From assembly GCA_949948715.1 (NCBI GenBank), contig CATLGW010000027.1, positions 1-34,781 of the forward strand: a DNA stretch of 34,781 nt, given 5' to 3'. The position numbers were made by a program, and so were the translations under genes. The notes under the pieces were generated by a model. That model worked only from the letters and a program-made list of their open reading frames with translations, had not been told where the DNA came from and made no database searches. Positions 27,624 to 34,781 of this stretch are shown here, one piece after another. The DNA is from an uncultured Lachnospiraceae bacterium. Its GTDB lineage: Bacteria; Bacillota; Clostridia; Lachnospirales; Lachnospiraceae. How positions within the stretch are numbered: position 1 is the first letter of the stretch; every line of letters begins with the position of its first letter.

Positions 27624-27648
27624 CTTTATGGCGCCGTGGCGCATAAAG
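27624..27648 (+). repeat. leader hairpin of the two-component operon
   Basis: CTTTAT and GCGCC (27624-27635, with a bulged G) pair with GGCGC and ATAAAG (27638-27648). It is an 11-bp stem in the 5' leader between the promoter and the ribosome site of the regulator gene. It may affect message stability or translation. Confidence 0.5.
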
Positions 27649-27681
27649 AGGCAGACTATTATGTCATGGGAGGCTGTAAAT

Positions 27682-28371
27682 ATGGAACGACTGAAAATAT
27701 TGGTGGTGGACGACGAGAGCAGGATGCGGAAGCTGGTTCGGGACTTTCTGACCAAGAGTAATTTTGAGGTGCTGGAGGCCGGAGACGGCGAGGAGGCTCT
27801 GGAGCTTTTCTATCAGAACAGGGAGATCAATCTCATCGTTTTGGACGTGATGATGCCTAGATTGGACGGATGGCAGGTGTGCCGGGAGATCAGAGCCGTC
27901 TCCAAGGTGCCTATCATTATGCTGACCGCCCGGGCGGACGAGCGGGACGAGCTGATGGGCTTTGAGCTTGGGGTGGACGAGTATATCTCCAAGCCCTTCA
28001 GCCCTAAGATATTGGTGGCGCGCATCGAAGCCATTCTGCGTAGGACCAATCAGCTTGAGAAGGAGGAGATTCTTTCCTGCGGCTGCATACGTGTGGACAA
28101 GGCGGCCCACCAGGTAATGATAGACGGGGAGAGCGTAGAGCTCAGCTATAAGGAATTTGAGCTTTTGACTTATTTTGTGGAAAACCAGGGGATTGCCCTC
28201 TCCCGGGAGAAAATCCTGAACAATGTCTGGAATTATGACTACTTTGGGGATGCCCGCACGATAGACACCCATGTGAAGAAGCTGCGCAGCAAGCTGGGGC
28301 CCAAGGGCGGCGACCTGATCAAGACGATCTGGGGAATGGGCTATAAGCTTGAGACGGGAAGCCAGGCATAA
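27682..28371 (+). CDS. OmpR/PhoB-family response regulator
   Basis: A 229-residue DNA-binding regulator. The receiver domain has the acidic pair D10-D11, the phosphorylation site D55 in VLDVMMPRLDG, Thr in MLTARAD and Lys in SKPFSP. The C-terminal winged-helix domain has the recognition segment DARTIDTHVKKLRSKLG. Start ATG 27682 has GGGAGG about nine bases upstream; the longer frame from 27607 covers the leader hairpin. Its stop overlaps an ATG of the following frame (TAATG at 28369-28373), so the pair is coupled with the sensor kinase gene. Confidence 0.95.
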   Translation: MERLKILVVDDESRMRKLVRDFLTKSNFEVLEAGDGEEALELFYQNREINLIVLDVMMPRLDGWQVCREIRAVSKVPIIMLTARADERDELMGFELGVDEYISKPFSPKILVARIEAILRRTNQLEKEEILSCGCIRVDKAAHQVMIDGESVELSYKEFELLTYFVENQGIALSREKILNNVWNYDYFGDARTIDTHVKKLRSKLGPKGGDLIKTIWGMGYKLETGSQA

Positions 28372-28385
28372 TGGGGGAGCTGCAT

Positions 28386-29843
28386 ATGAAACCGTCGATC
28401 AGAAGACAGTTTGCGCTGATTTTCAGCGGCTTGATGGCCGGAATTGTGCTGTTATGCCTGTTTATCAATATCATGTTTTTGGAGAGATACTATATCCGCA
28501 GCAAGACGGAGGTTATCCGGGACGCCTACGAAACCATCAGACAGGCGGCCAGCGCGGACAGTTATGACCAGGAGAACTTTGTGGACGAGCTGGACCGGGT
28601 GGTAAGCAGGGATAATATCAGTATTTATATCATCGACATGAACTCCCGGGTGATCTACACTGCAAACGGCGGACAGAGCATGGAAAAACGCCTGTTCGGT
28701 TATATTTTCGGACAGCTTCCCAACGAGGAGATCCGTCTGCTGGAGCAGGAGGAGGAATACTGCATCCAGCGCAGCGGCGAGGAGGGAAGCGAATATCTGG
28801 AGATGTACGGCAGACTGAAGACGGGGATCTCCTTCATTATGAGGACGCCCATCGAGAGCATCCGGGAGAGCTCAAAGCTGGCCAATCGTTTCTTCGCCTA
28901 CGCGGGGTTGATGGGAACCGTGGCCGGGGCAGTGATAATCTGGCTGGTAACCCGAAAACTGACCCAGCCCATTCGGGAGCTCAACGCTATCTCGGAGAGA
29001 ATGGTGCATCTGGACTTTGAGGTGAAATATCATGGGAGCGCCAGGAACGAACTGGACTCCTTGGGGGAAAATATCAATGAGCTCTCTGCCTCCCTGGAGG
29101 AGACGATCTCGGAGCTCAAGACAGCAAACAACGAATTAAAGAATGATATACGCAAAAAAGAAGAAATCGACGAGATGAGAAAGGAGTTTCTGTCAAATGT
29201 ATCACATGAGCTGAAGACGCCTATCGCCCTGATACAGGGATATGCTGAGGGGCTTAGGGAAGGGGTGAACGACGACCCGGAGGACCGCAATTTTTACTGT
29301 GAGGTCATCATGGACGAGGCGGCTAAGATGAATACGATGGTGAAGAAGCTGCTGACTTTGAATCAGCTTGAGTTTGGCAATGATGTCATCAGTATGGAGC
29401 GGTTTGACGCGGTGGCATTAGTACAGAATTGCATCCAGTCCGCAGGAATTCTGTGCAGGCAGAATCAGATCACGGTAAAGATGAAGGATTCGCCTCCCAT
29501 TTATGTGTGGGCGGACGAGTTTAAGGTGGAGGAGGTCTTTACCAATTATTTTTCCAATGCCGTCAATCACTGCGGAGGAGAGAAACGCATAGAGGTTGGA
29601 ATAGAGGAGCGGGAGGGGACGGTCAGGATTAACGTGTTTAACACGGGGGAGCCCATACCAGAGGCGTCCATCGAGCATATCTGGGACAAGTTCTATAAGG
29701 TGGACAAGGCCAGGACCAGGGAGTATGGCGGCAGCGGAGTGGGACTTTCCATTGTCAAGGCCATCATGGAATCTCTGAATCAGGCCTACGGTGTGGAGAA
29801 CAGTGAGGACGGCGTGACCTTCTGGTTTGAGCTGGAGGTATAG
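28386..29843 (+). CDS. membrane sensor histidine kinase
   Basis: A 485-residue kinase partnered with the preceding regulator. The layout is transmembrane helix (about 11-33), extracellular sensor region (about 34-165), second helix (about 172-192), HAMP, coiled coil, HisKA domain with His274 in SNVSHELKTP, then the ATPase domain with the N box (NYFSNAVNHCGG), IWDKFYKVDKAR and GGSGVGLSIVKAIME. The sensor region has no recognised fold, so the signal is unknown. Start ATG 28386 has GGGGGAG at 28373-28379; an in-frame ATG at 28371 overlaps the regulator stop and lacks a site. Confidence 0.94.
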   Translation: MKPSIRRQFALIFSGLMAGIVLLCLFINIMFLERYYIRSKTEVIRDAYETIRQAASADSYDQENFVDELDRVVSRDNISIYIIDMNSRVIYTANGGQSMEKRLFGYIFGQLPNEEIRLLEQEEEYCIQRSGEEGSEYLEMYGRLKTGISFIMRTPIESIRESSKLANRFFAYAGLMGTVAGAVIIWLVTRKLTQPIRELNAISERMVHLDFEVKYHGSARNELDSLGENINELSASLEETISELKTANNELKNDIRKKEEIDEMRKEFLSNVSHELKTPIALIQGYAEGLREGVNDDPEDRNFYCEVIMDEAAKMNTMVKKLLTLNQLEFGNDVISMERFDAVALVQNCIQSAGILCRQNQITVKMKDSPPIYVWADEFKVEEVFTNYFSNAVNHCGGEKRIEVGIEEREGTVRINVFNTGEPIPEASIEHIWDKFYKVDKARTREYGGSGVGLSIVKAIMESLNQAYGVENSEDGVTFWFELEV

Positions 29844-29881
29844 GAGCAGGGGCGCGGACAGATAGGAGGAGAGCTTAGGAA

Positions 29882-31189
29882 ATGAAGGAAGGACAGGAGG
29901 AAATTAGGCGGGAACGGGTTCTTCTGGTGGGAGTGGACACCGGGGAGGAGCCGGACTTTGACCGTTCCATGGAGGAATTGAAAAGTCTGGCCGAGGCCTG
30001 TGAGAAGTGCGTGGCGGGAATAATTACCCAGAGGATGGCAGTCGTAAACAAGGCGCTGTATATCGGCGCAGGCAAGGCAGCGGAGGTTAAGGAGTACGCC
30101 AAGGAATGCGAGGCGGGGGAGATTGTCTTTGACAATACACTTTCCCCTTCCCAGGTGCGCAATCTGGGAAGGGAGATCGGCCTTCCCATTTTGGACAGGA
30201 CGAATCTGATTTTAGATATTTTTGCCCTGAGGGCCAGGTCCGGAGAGGCGAAGCTTCAGGTGGAGATGGCCAGGCTGCAATATATGCTGCCAAGATTGGT
30301 GGGAATGCATGAGGCGCTGAGCAGGCAGGGAGGCACCAGCGGAAGCATGAGCAGCAGAGGCGTAGGGGAGAAGAAACTGGAGCTTGACCGAAGAAAAATA
30401 GAGCATCGCATAGGGGAGCTGAAACGGGAGCTACAGAAGGTGGAGCGGTCCCGGCAGACCCAGAGAAAGAAGAGAATGGGTTCCGGCACGCCCCAGGTGG
30501 CTCTGGTGGGATATACCAACGCGGGGAAATCCACTTTGCTGAACCGTATGCTGGAGCGCTACGGGGACTGTCCCCAGAAGACGGTGCTGGAGAAGGATAT
30601 GCTCTTTGCCACCCTGGAGACCAGTGTTCGCGGTATAAGCACGGAGGATAACCGGTCCTTTTTTCTGGCCGACACGGTGGGGTTTATTCACAAGCTTCCC
30701 CACGGGCTGGTGAAGGCTTTCCGCTCCACTCTGGAGGAGGTAAGATATGCGGATCTGCTGGTGCATGTGGTGGACTTTAGCGATGAGGACCACAGGCATC
30801 AGATGCAGGTGACGGAGGAAACCCTCAAAGAGCTGGAGGCGGGTTCCATTCCGAGGATTGAGGTATATAACAAGGCGGACAAATGCCATATGGAGAACCT
30901 TCCTCAGGTCAGAGGCCGCCGGATTTATATGTCCGCGACGGAGGGGCTGGGCATAGAGGAGCTGGCGGAGCTGATCGGGGAGGCGCTTTATGGAGACTGG
31001 ATTGAGGGCAGCTTTCTCATACCCTATGACAGGGGAGAGGCGGCGTCCCGACTGACGGAGCTTGGCACGGTGCTTGAGCGCGAGTACAGAGAGGAGGGCA
31101 TTTGGCTTCGGGTGAAATGCCGAAACGGGGATGCCGCAAAATATGAGAGGTTCAGAGCGCCCTGCGGGGCGGCTATGGGAAGGGCGTGA
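29882..31189 (+). CDS. hflX: ribosome-associated GTPase HflX
   Basis: A 435-residue GTPase. The N-terminal HflX domain (about 1-200) includes DRTNLILDIFALRARSGEAK and a coiled-coil hairpin. The G domain has G1 at residues 210-218 (GYTNAGKST), G3 in DTVGFIHKLPHGLV and G4 NKADK. HflX splits stalled or heat-damaged ribosomes (family knowledge). The start at ATG 29882 follows AGGAGGAGAG. It lies 38 bases after the kinase gene and its stop overlaps a GTG of the following frame. Confidence 0.95.
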   Translation: MKEGQEEIRRERVLLVGVDTGEEPDFDRSMEELKSLAEACEKCVAGIITQRMAVVNKALYIGAGKAAEVKEYAKECEAGEIVFDNTLSPSQVRNLGREIGLPILDRTNLILDIFALRARSGEAKLQVEMARLQYMLPRLVGMHEALSRQGGTSGSMSSRGVGEKKLELDRRKIEHRIGELKRELQKVERSRQTQRKKRMGSGTPQVALVGYTNAGKSTLLNRMLERYGDCPQKTVLEKDMLFATLETSVRGISTEDNRSFFLADTVGFIHKLPHGLVKAFRSTLEEVRYADLLVHVVDFSDEDHRHQMQVTEETLKELEAGSIPRIEVYNKADKCHMENLPQVRGRRIYMSATEGLGIEELAELIGEALYGDWIEGSFLIPYDRGEAASRLTELGTVLEREYREEGIWLRVKCRNGDAAKYERFRAPCGAAMGRA

Positions 31190-31197
31190 AATTAGCG

Positions 31198-33780
31198 ATG
31201 GAAGAAAGCACAGAGCGAAAGCCGATGGGGGTTTTGGAACAATTGGATGCGGATATTGCAAGACTCAGTCGGGAGACAGGAGATCGGGAGTTTCTGGAAT
31301 ATCTGCATAATTTAAAGGGAAGACTGATCGGCCAAAAGTATCAGGCGGATTTGCTGCGGGATGAGCTGGACCACAGGCTTCGCCTCTGGGAGAAGCAGCA
31401 GAGGTCGGATGTGGAGGGATCCGCATATTTTGAGGCCCCCGGGCTTTCTGCCGGGGGCGATTCCAGGGGACCGGGGGAGTTTTCCGGGAGGGGAGGCCAG
31501 ATCTTTTTGGGGACTCCTGCCGTCGGTGAGGAAGGCTCTCGCAGGGAGAATTTCCCTTCGGAGCCGGAGGCCGCGCCACGGAGTGTTTCCCCCACGGGGC
31601 CGGAGACCGCGCCACGGAGTGTTTCCTCCACGGGGCCGGAGACCGCGCCACGGAGTGTTTCCCCCACGGAGCCGGAGACCGCGCCACGGAGTGTTTCCCT
31701 CACGGAGCCCCAGGCTGCCCCTCAGGTGGGAATGTCCACGGAGCCTCAGGCCGTTCCCCGAGGGAGATTTTCCGCCGTTTCCACCGGTGCGCAGTCGGAG
31801 GGGGCCCCGGTCTATCAGGCGGTTCCGGTCCAGATGAGAGGCGTACAGTCGGGAACGGTTTATACCGCGGCGGGGGGAGCAAATTTCGGGAAGAAGGAAA
31901 AGAAAAACAAGGAATTTATTGTGGGGGCCACCCTGTTGGGGATTATCGGAAGCTGCTTTATTTTGGCGGCCCTTGTTATGCTGGGCATGAACTTCATGAG
32001 CAGCTTTGTGCTGGGGATCAGTATGTACGGAATTTTTCTGGCGGTGCTGGCAGCGTCGGAGCTGTTTGTCTTTCGACGGGCGCCCCGGCTGGGAATCACC
32101 CTTTCCTCCTTGGCCGTCGGAGGACTTTATATCACCAATGCCGTCAATTTCCTTTCGCTGCAGATTCTCAATATGTGGGAGACTTTTGCCGTCGTCATGG
32201 CGTTAGGCCTTGCGGTGTTTCTTCTCTCCCGAAAGCGAAATTCGCTGATGTACCGCATTATGGGACTGACGGCTACCTATCTGAGCTTTCTGATGCTTCA
32301 GGACGGGATTGCCGTAGCGGAGTTTTTGGCGGTGTCCGCCATGATTCTGTTTATAAATTTCCTGGTTGCCTTGCTGCCGGTAGAAAAAGGGCGTTTTGCC
32401 TGCCGGGTGACGCACATGATCTTAAATGCGGTATTTACCATATTTTATGTCTGGCGAGCGCAGTGGTGCGGCGTTGCGGATGAGATCGTTCTGATTTACG
32501 AGGTGGCGGCGCTGGCGGTGCTGCATATGTTGTTTACCGCCCAGCTTCTGGGCAGACAGCGGGCTAGCGAGGCGCGGGAAGGGGCCGGGAGGGCCCACGG
32601 GGGAGATCTTGTGGCTTACTGTGTCAGCGGCTTGCTCCATCTTGTGGATATAGGGCTTTTGCTCGTTTCTCTGAGGCCCGATGGGCTCTGGTTTTTACAG
32701 TCTGGAGCAGGAGATTCTGCGGGTTTCGATGTGGGGACGGCGTTTGCCAGCGCCTGCGTCCATGCGTCCATGTTGGGAATACTGGTGATCTGCCTGGTTT
32801 CTTTTTTGGCAATGCAGTTTAGAAGGTGTCCGGGACGATGGTATGTGTATTACTTTTTTAACGCGGCGGTCTGGGTTCTGTATATAGGGGAAGACCAGAG
32901 GACGGTATATGTGGCCGCGTTAGTTTTGCTGATTCTGGCCAAAATCCTTTCCCTGCGCCAAATCAAGGAGGTGAGAGGGTGTGAAGCCGTTGTAACCGCT
33001 TTTGTGTGTCTGGGAATTATGCTTGATCCCGAGCCTGAGATTCTGCTGTTGGGAATTCCCGTTTCCATTCTGTGCCTTTCACAGTGGAAGACCTATCATG
33101 AGTTTTTTCTCACTGTCGCCGTTGTCGTGTATGCGGCGGGAAAGATGCCGCCCAGTCTGCAGCTTCCTCTGGCGGTGGGAATTTTGTTCGTGGGGATCCT
33201 GACTTTCAATAATGTGAAAAGATGGAGGGATTCCGGAATTCTGGCGTACAACGCGCTGGCTCTGTCGGGGCAGGCGGCGTGCTTTCTGCTGCTGCTTCTC
33301 CCGGTCTATCGAAACGCCTTTCTCACCTGGCTGTGTATGCTGGTGTTTGGCCTGGCCACCGTCGTGCTGACTCTGCGGGAGAGATATCAGATGGATTTTA
33401 AGAGGAAAAACATGGTTTTGGCAGTGTTTTTGACCTATATGTCGCTGGTGCTGCGGGTCAGGGAGCCTATTGTGAACAGCATTCTTCTGATGGTGATCGC
33501 CCTGGCTTTCGTGGGAATGGGCTTTAAGGAGCGGCAGAAGTCTACGCGGGTCTATGGATTGACCTTGTCGCTGTTAGTCTGTGTAAAGATGGTCCTCTAT
33601 GATTTCCTGGAGACACCCATAATGCAGCGGACCATTTTATTTTTTATAGTGGGCGTTATTGCCTTGATTATTGCGGCGATCTATATTATATTAGAAAAGA
33701 GGACCGGTGCGCTTAATGTGCCGCAGGAGCGGTCGGATGGGAGCAGAGATGAGAAGACATACATGGAAAACAACGGATGA
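31198..33780 (+). CDS. DUF2339-like polytopic membrane protein
   Basis: An 860-residue protein with three parts. Residues 1-120 are soluble, starting with a helical, coiled-coil-like segment (QLDADIARLSRE). Residues about 122-190 form a Pro/Thr/Ser-rich linker made of 12-residue repeats. From about residue 235 to 835 there are on the order of 20 hydrophobic segments, resembling the DUF2339 group of predicted membrane proteins. Function is unknown for the family. Start ATG 31198 is favoured over GTG 31186, which overlaps the hflX stop; GGGAAGGG lies 13 bases before it. The C-terminus overlaps the lipoprotein gene by 32 bases, implying coupling. Confidence 0.75.
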   Translation: MEESTERKPMGVLEQLDADIARLSRETGDREFLEYLHNLKGRLIGQKYQADLLRDELDHRLRLWEKQQRSDVEGSAYFEAPGLSAGGDSRGPGEFSGRGGQIFLGTPAVGEEGSRRENFPSEPEAAPRSVSPTGPETAPRSVSSTGPETAPRSVSPTEPETAPRSVSLTEPQAAPQVGMSTEPQAVPRGRFSAVSTGAQSEGAPVYQAVPVQMRGVQSGTVYTAAGGANFGKKEKKNKEFIVGATLLGIIGSCFILAALVMLGMNFMSSFVLGISMYGIFLAVLAASELFVFRRAPRLGITLSSLAVGGLYITNAVNFLSLQILNMWETFAVVMALGLAVFLLSRKRNSLMYRIMGLTATYLSFLMLQDGIAVAEFLAVSAMILFINFLVALLPVEKGRFACRVTHMILNAVFTIFYVWRAQWCGVADEIVLIYEVAALAVLHMLFTAQLLGRQRASEAREGAGRAHGGDLVAYCVSGLLHLVDIGLLLVSLRPDGLWFLQSGAGDSAGFDVGTAFASACVHASMLGILVICLVSFLAMQFRRCPGRWYVYYFFNAAVWVLYIGEDQRTVYVAALVLLILAKILSLRQIKEVRGCEAVVTAFVCLGIMLDPEPEILLLGIPVSILCLSQWKTYHEFFLTVAVVVYAAGKMPPSLQLPLAVGILFVGILTFNNVKRWRDSGILAYNALALSGQAACFLLLLLPVYRNAFLTWLCMLVFGLATVVLTLRERYQMDFKRKNMVLAVFLTYMSLVLRVREPIVNSILLMVIALAFVGMGFKERQKSTRVYGLTLSLLVCVKMVLYDFLETPIMQRTILFFIVGVIALIIAAIYIILEKRTGALNVPQERSDGSRDEKTYMENNG
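31564..31743 (+). repeat. 36-bp minisatellite in the DUF2339-like gene
   Basis: Four near-identical 36-base units start at 31564, 31600, 31636 and 31672 (each beginning CCGGAG), followed by one or two decayed copies from 31708. Each unit encodes 12 residues of the type PETAPRSVSPTG. The period is a multiple of three, so copy changes keep the frame and vary the linker length. Confidence 0.92.
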
Positions 33781-34540
33781 GAATTACAGAGGGAGGATAT
33801 TCGGCCGTCTGACGGCCCTGTCCCTGTCTATGTTTTTACTTACGGGCTGCGGGAATATGCTGCCGGAGATGACGACGCAGCAGGAGCAGGCAATGGGGGA
33901 ATACGCCGCCATGATTTTGCTCAGATATGACGCCAACAGCAGGAGCAGATTGGTTCCCCTTCCCCCGGAGACGTGGGAGTCAGATGAGGAGAAGACGGAG
34001 CCGGTTACTGCGCCGGAGGAAAACACGGCGGATGAGCCCCAGGGCATGGATCCGGTGGCGGATACGCCGGTGGTGGATGCAGAGGGAAATGTGACCCAGA
34101 GTGGCGGTGCGGGAAGCCTGGAGAGTCTGTTCGGTCTGCCGGAGGGAGTGCAGCTTACCTTTACGGGAACGCAGGTAGCGGCCAGTTATCCCGAGGGTGA
34201 GCAGAGGGAGGACTTTTTCGCGCTGGATGCAGCCAGGGACAAAAGCCTTCTGATATTGCATTATACATTGAGTAATCAGTCGGGGGCGGAGCAGGCCGTG
34301 GATTTGCTGAGCCGGGACGCTACCTTTAAGATTACGGTGAACGGCAGTTATACCAGATCCGCTTTGATGACGTTACTGATGGATGATATGGCCACCTTTG
34401 TGGGAACTCTGGGGGCCGGAGACAGCAGGGAGCTGGTGCTGGTGATTGAGATTGACCAGAGCATGGCTGAGAGCGTCACCTCCGTATCACTTGAGGCAAA
34501 GACGGATTCCCAGAGTTTTTCCGCTCCTCTGGTATATTAG
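33749..34540 (+). CDS. lipoprotein with Ig-like C-domain, unknown function
   Basis: A 263-residue predicted lipoprotein. The signal peptide is preceded by a long basic N-region and ends in LLTGC with Cys34 lipidated. An acidic, Pro/Thr-rich linker (about 85-130) leads to a beta-rich domain (about 145-263) resembling DUF4352/DUF5067-like immunoglobulin folds (SLLILHYTLSNQSG, SRELVLVIEID). Start ATG 33749 has GGGAG six bases upstream; it lies inside the previous gene by 32 bases. Co-expression with the DUF2339-like protein suggests a membrane-surface complex (inference). No enzyme motif is visible. Confidence 0.7.
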   Translation: MRRHTWKTTDENYRGRIFGRLTALSLSMFLLTGCGNMLPEMTTQQEQAMGEYAAMILLRYDANSRSRLVPLPPETWESDEEKTEPVTAPEENTADEPQGMDPVADTPVVDAEGNVTQSGGAGSLESLFGLPEGVQLTFTGTQVAASYPEGEQREDFFALDAARDKSLLILHYTLSNQSGAEQAVDLLSRDATFKITVNGSYTRSALMTLLMDDMATFVGTLGAGDSRELVLVIEIDQSMAESVTSVSLEAKTDSQSFSAPLVY

Positions 34541-34579
34541 AAGTAAGTTAAAAAAATTGGAAAAATTTAAAATTAGATG

Positions 34580-34613
34580 TTGACATAAGAGTATACCGGT
34601 GGTATACTCTTAT
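34580..34613 (+). promoter_or_regulatory. upstream promoter overlapped by a 29-bp perfect dyad
   Basis: TTGACA (34580-34585) and TATACT (34603-34608) are 17 bases apart. A perfect inverted repeat with 13-base arms, ATAAGAGTATACC (34585-34597) and GGTATACTCTTAT (34601-34613), covers the spacer and the -10. It has no T-tract after it, so it reads as an operator rather than a terminator. Confidence 0.7.
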
Positions 34614-34631
34614 TCGTTGCTAAGGAATGCA

Positions 34632-34702
34632 ACAGAAAACGACTAAAAAAGTCAAAAAAACTAAAAAAAGTAGTTGACAGAATCGGCGGGACATGATATG
34701 AT
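34632..34702 (+). promoter_or_regulatory. strong rRNA-type promoter with A-rich upstream tract
   Basis: TTGACA (34674-34679), 17-base spacer, TATGAT (34697-34702) with TGA before it (extended -10). Upstream, 34632-34673 is a run of A tracts separated by short G/C breaks, as in UP elements. This is among the strongest promoters in the window. Confidence 0.8.
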
Positions 34703-34781
34703 GTCAAAGTTGCCGCAGATGAGGCAGCGAAGCGCACCTTGACAAATGAACAGCAATGCGACCCTGAAAATTCCAAGAGAA
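34703..34781 (+). other. probable leader of an rRNA operon beyond the edge
   Basis: The sequence after the strong promoter has no ribosome site or open frame. It includes an ACCTTGACAAATGAACAG segment similar to those seen around precursor rRNA processing sites in Clostridia (from memory). The 16S gene itself is not in the window, so this is an inference. Confidence 0.5.

Noticed and set aside
31564..31743. CRISPR-like repeats
   Set aside because: The repeats are directly adjacent with no spacers, are in frame inside a coding gene, and no cas gene is present.
34573..34776. 67-codon open frame on the minus strand
   Set aside because: It overlies two good plus-strand promoters, a dyad and a leader; its residues reflect A/T runs.

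Overview
The window looks like chromosomal DNA of a Gram-positive anaerobe of the Clostridia, most likely Lachnospiraceae (inference). The support is strong GGAGG-type ribosome binding sites, TTGACA/TATAAT promoters, lipoprotein signal peptides with no sign of an outer membrane, the secG-rnr-smpB order, and a carbohydrate ABC importer lacking its own ATPase. No CRISPR array, insertion sequence, prophage, tRNA or finished rRNA gene is visible. No stretch over 300 bases lacks a gene; the longest is the last 241 bases.

Layout. (1) 96-2577: an A+T-richer P-loop ATPase gene that may be acquired or defence-related, then a PHP-family phosphoesterase. (2) 2768-12381: a co-directional five-gene cluster of transport genes. 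It has a lipoprotein in which a propeller-like region precedes a sugar-type binding protein, two MalF/MalG-type permeases, a HlyD/YknX-type adaptor, a protein with a MacB-like extracellular core but no FtsX membrane bundle, and a second, larger binding lipoprotein paralogous to the first. No ABC ATPase is encoded. This combination is the best candidate for an undescribed system here. (3) 12422-14153, minus strand: a YgjP-type zinc metalloprotease and a CDF cation exporter, converging on the cluster at a bidirectional terminator. (4) 14371-18473: gpmI, an aldo/keto reductase with a ferredoxin-like tail, and eno, so two consecutive steps of lower glycolysis lie close together. (5) 18603-22576: a NagD-like HAD phosphatase, secG, a terminator, rnr and smpB (secretion and RNA quality control). 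(6) 22602-25320: a GH3 glycosidase and a membrane-anchored C39-like papain-fold protein, closed by a strong bidirectional terminator. (7) 25395-26747, minus: a soluble chemoreceptor with a zinc-binding CZB domain, divergent from a small single-pass membrane protein (26931-27530). (8) 27682-29843: an OmpR-type two-component pair, then hflX, a DUF2339-like polytopic membrane protein with a 36-bp minisatellite, and a lipoprotein. (9) 34541-34781: a stacked promoter region with a 29-bp dyad, an A-rich upstream tract, a near-consensus promoter and a leader that looks like the start of an rRNA operon beyond the edge.

Working together: the transport cluster and the GH3 enzyme fit a life on plant or host glycans, feeding the lower glycolytic enzymes. 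The binding proteins would need a shared MsmX-type ATPase from elsewhere. Many natural starts lie inside the longest open frames. They were chosen here by ribosome binding site, and in one case because the longer frame's first codon is the promoter -35 box.
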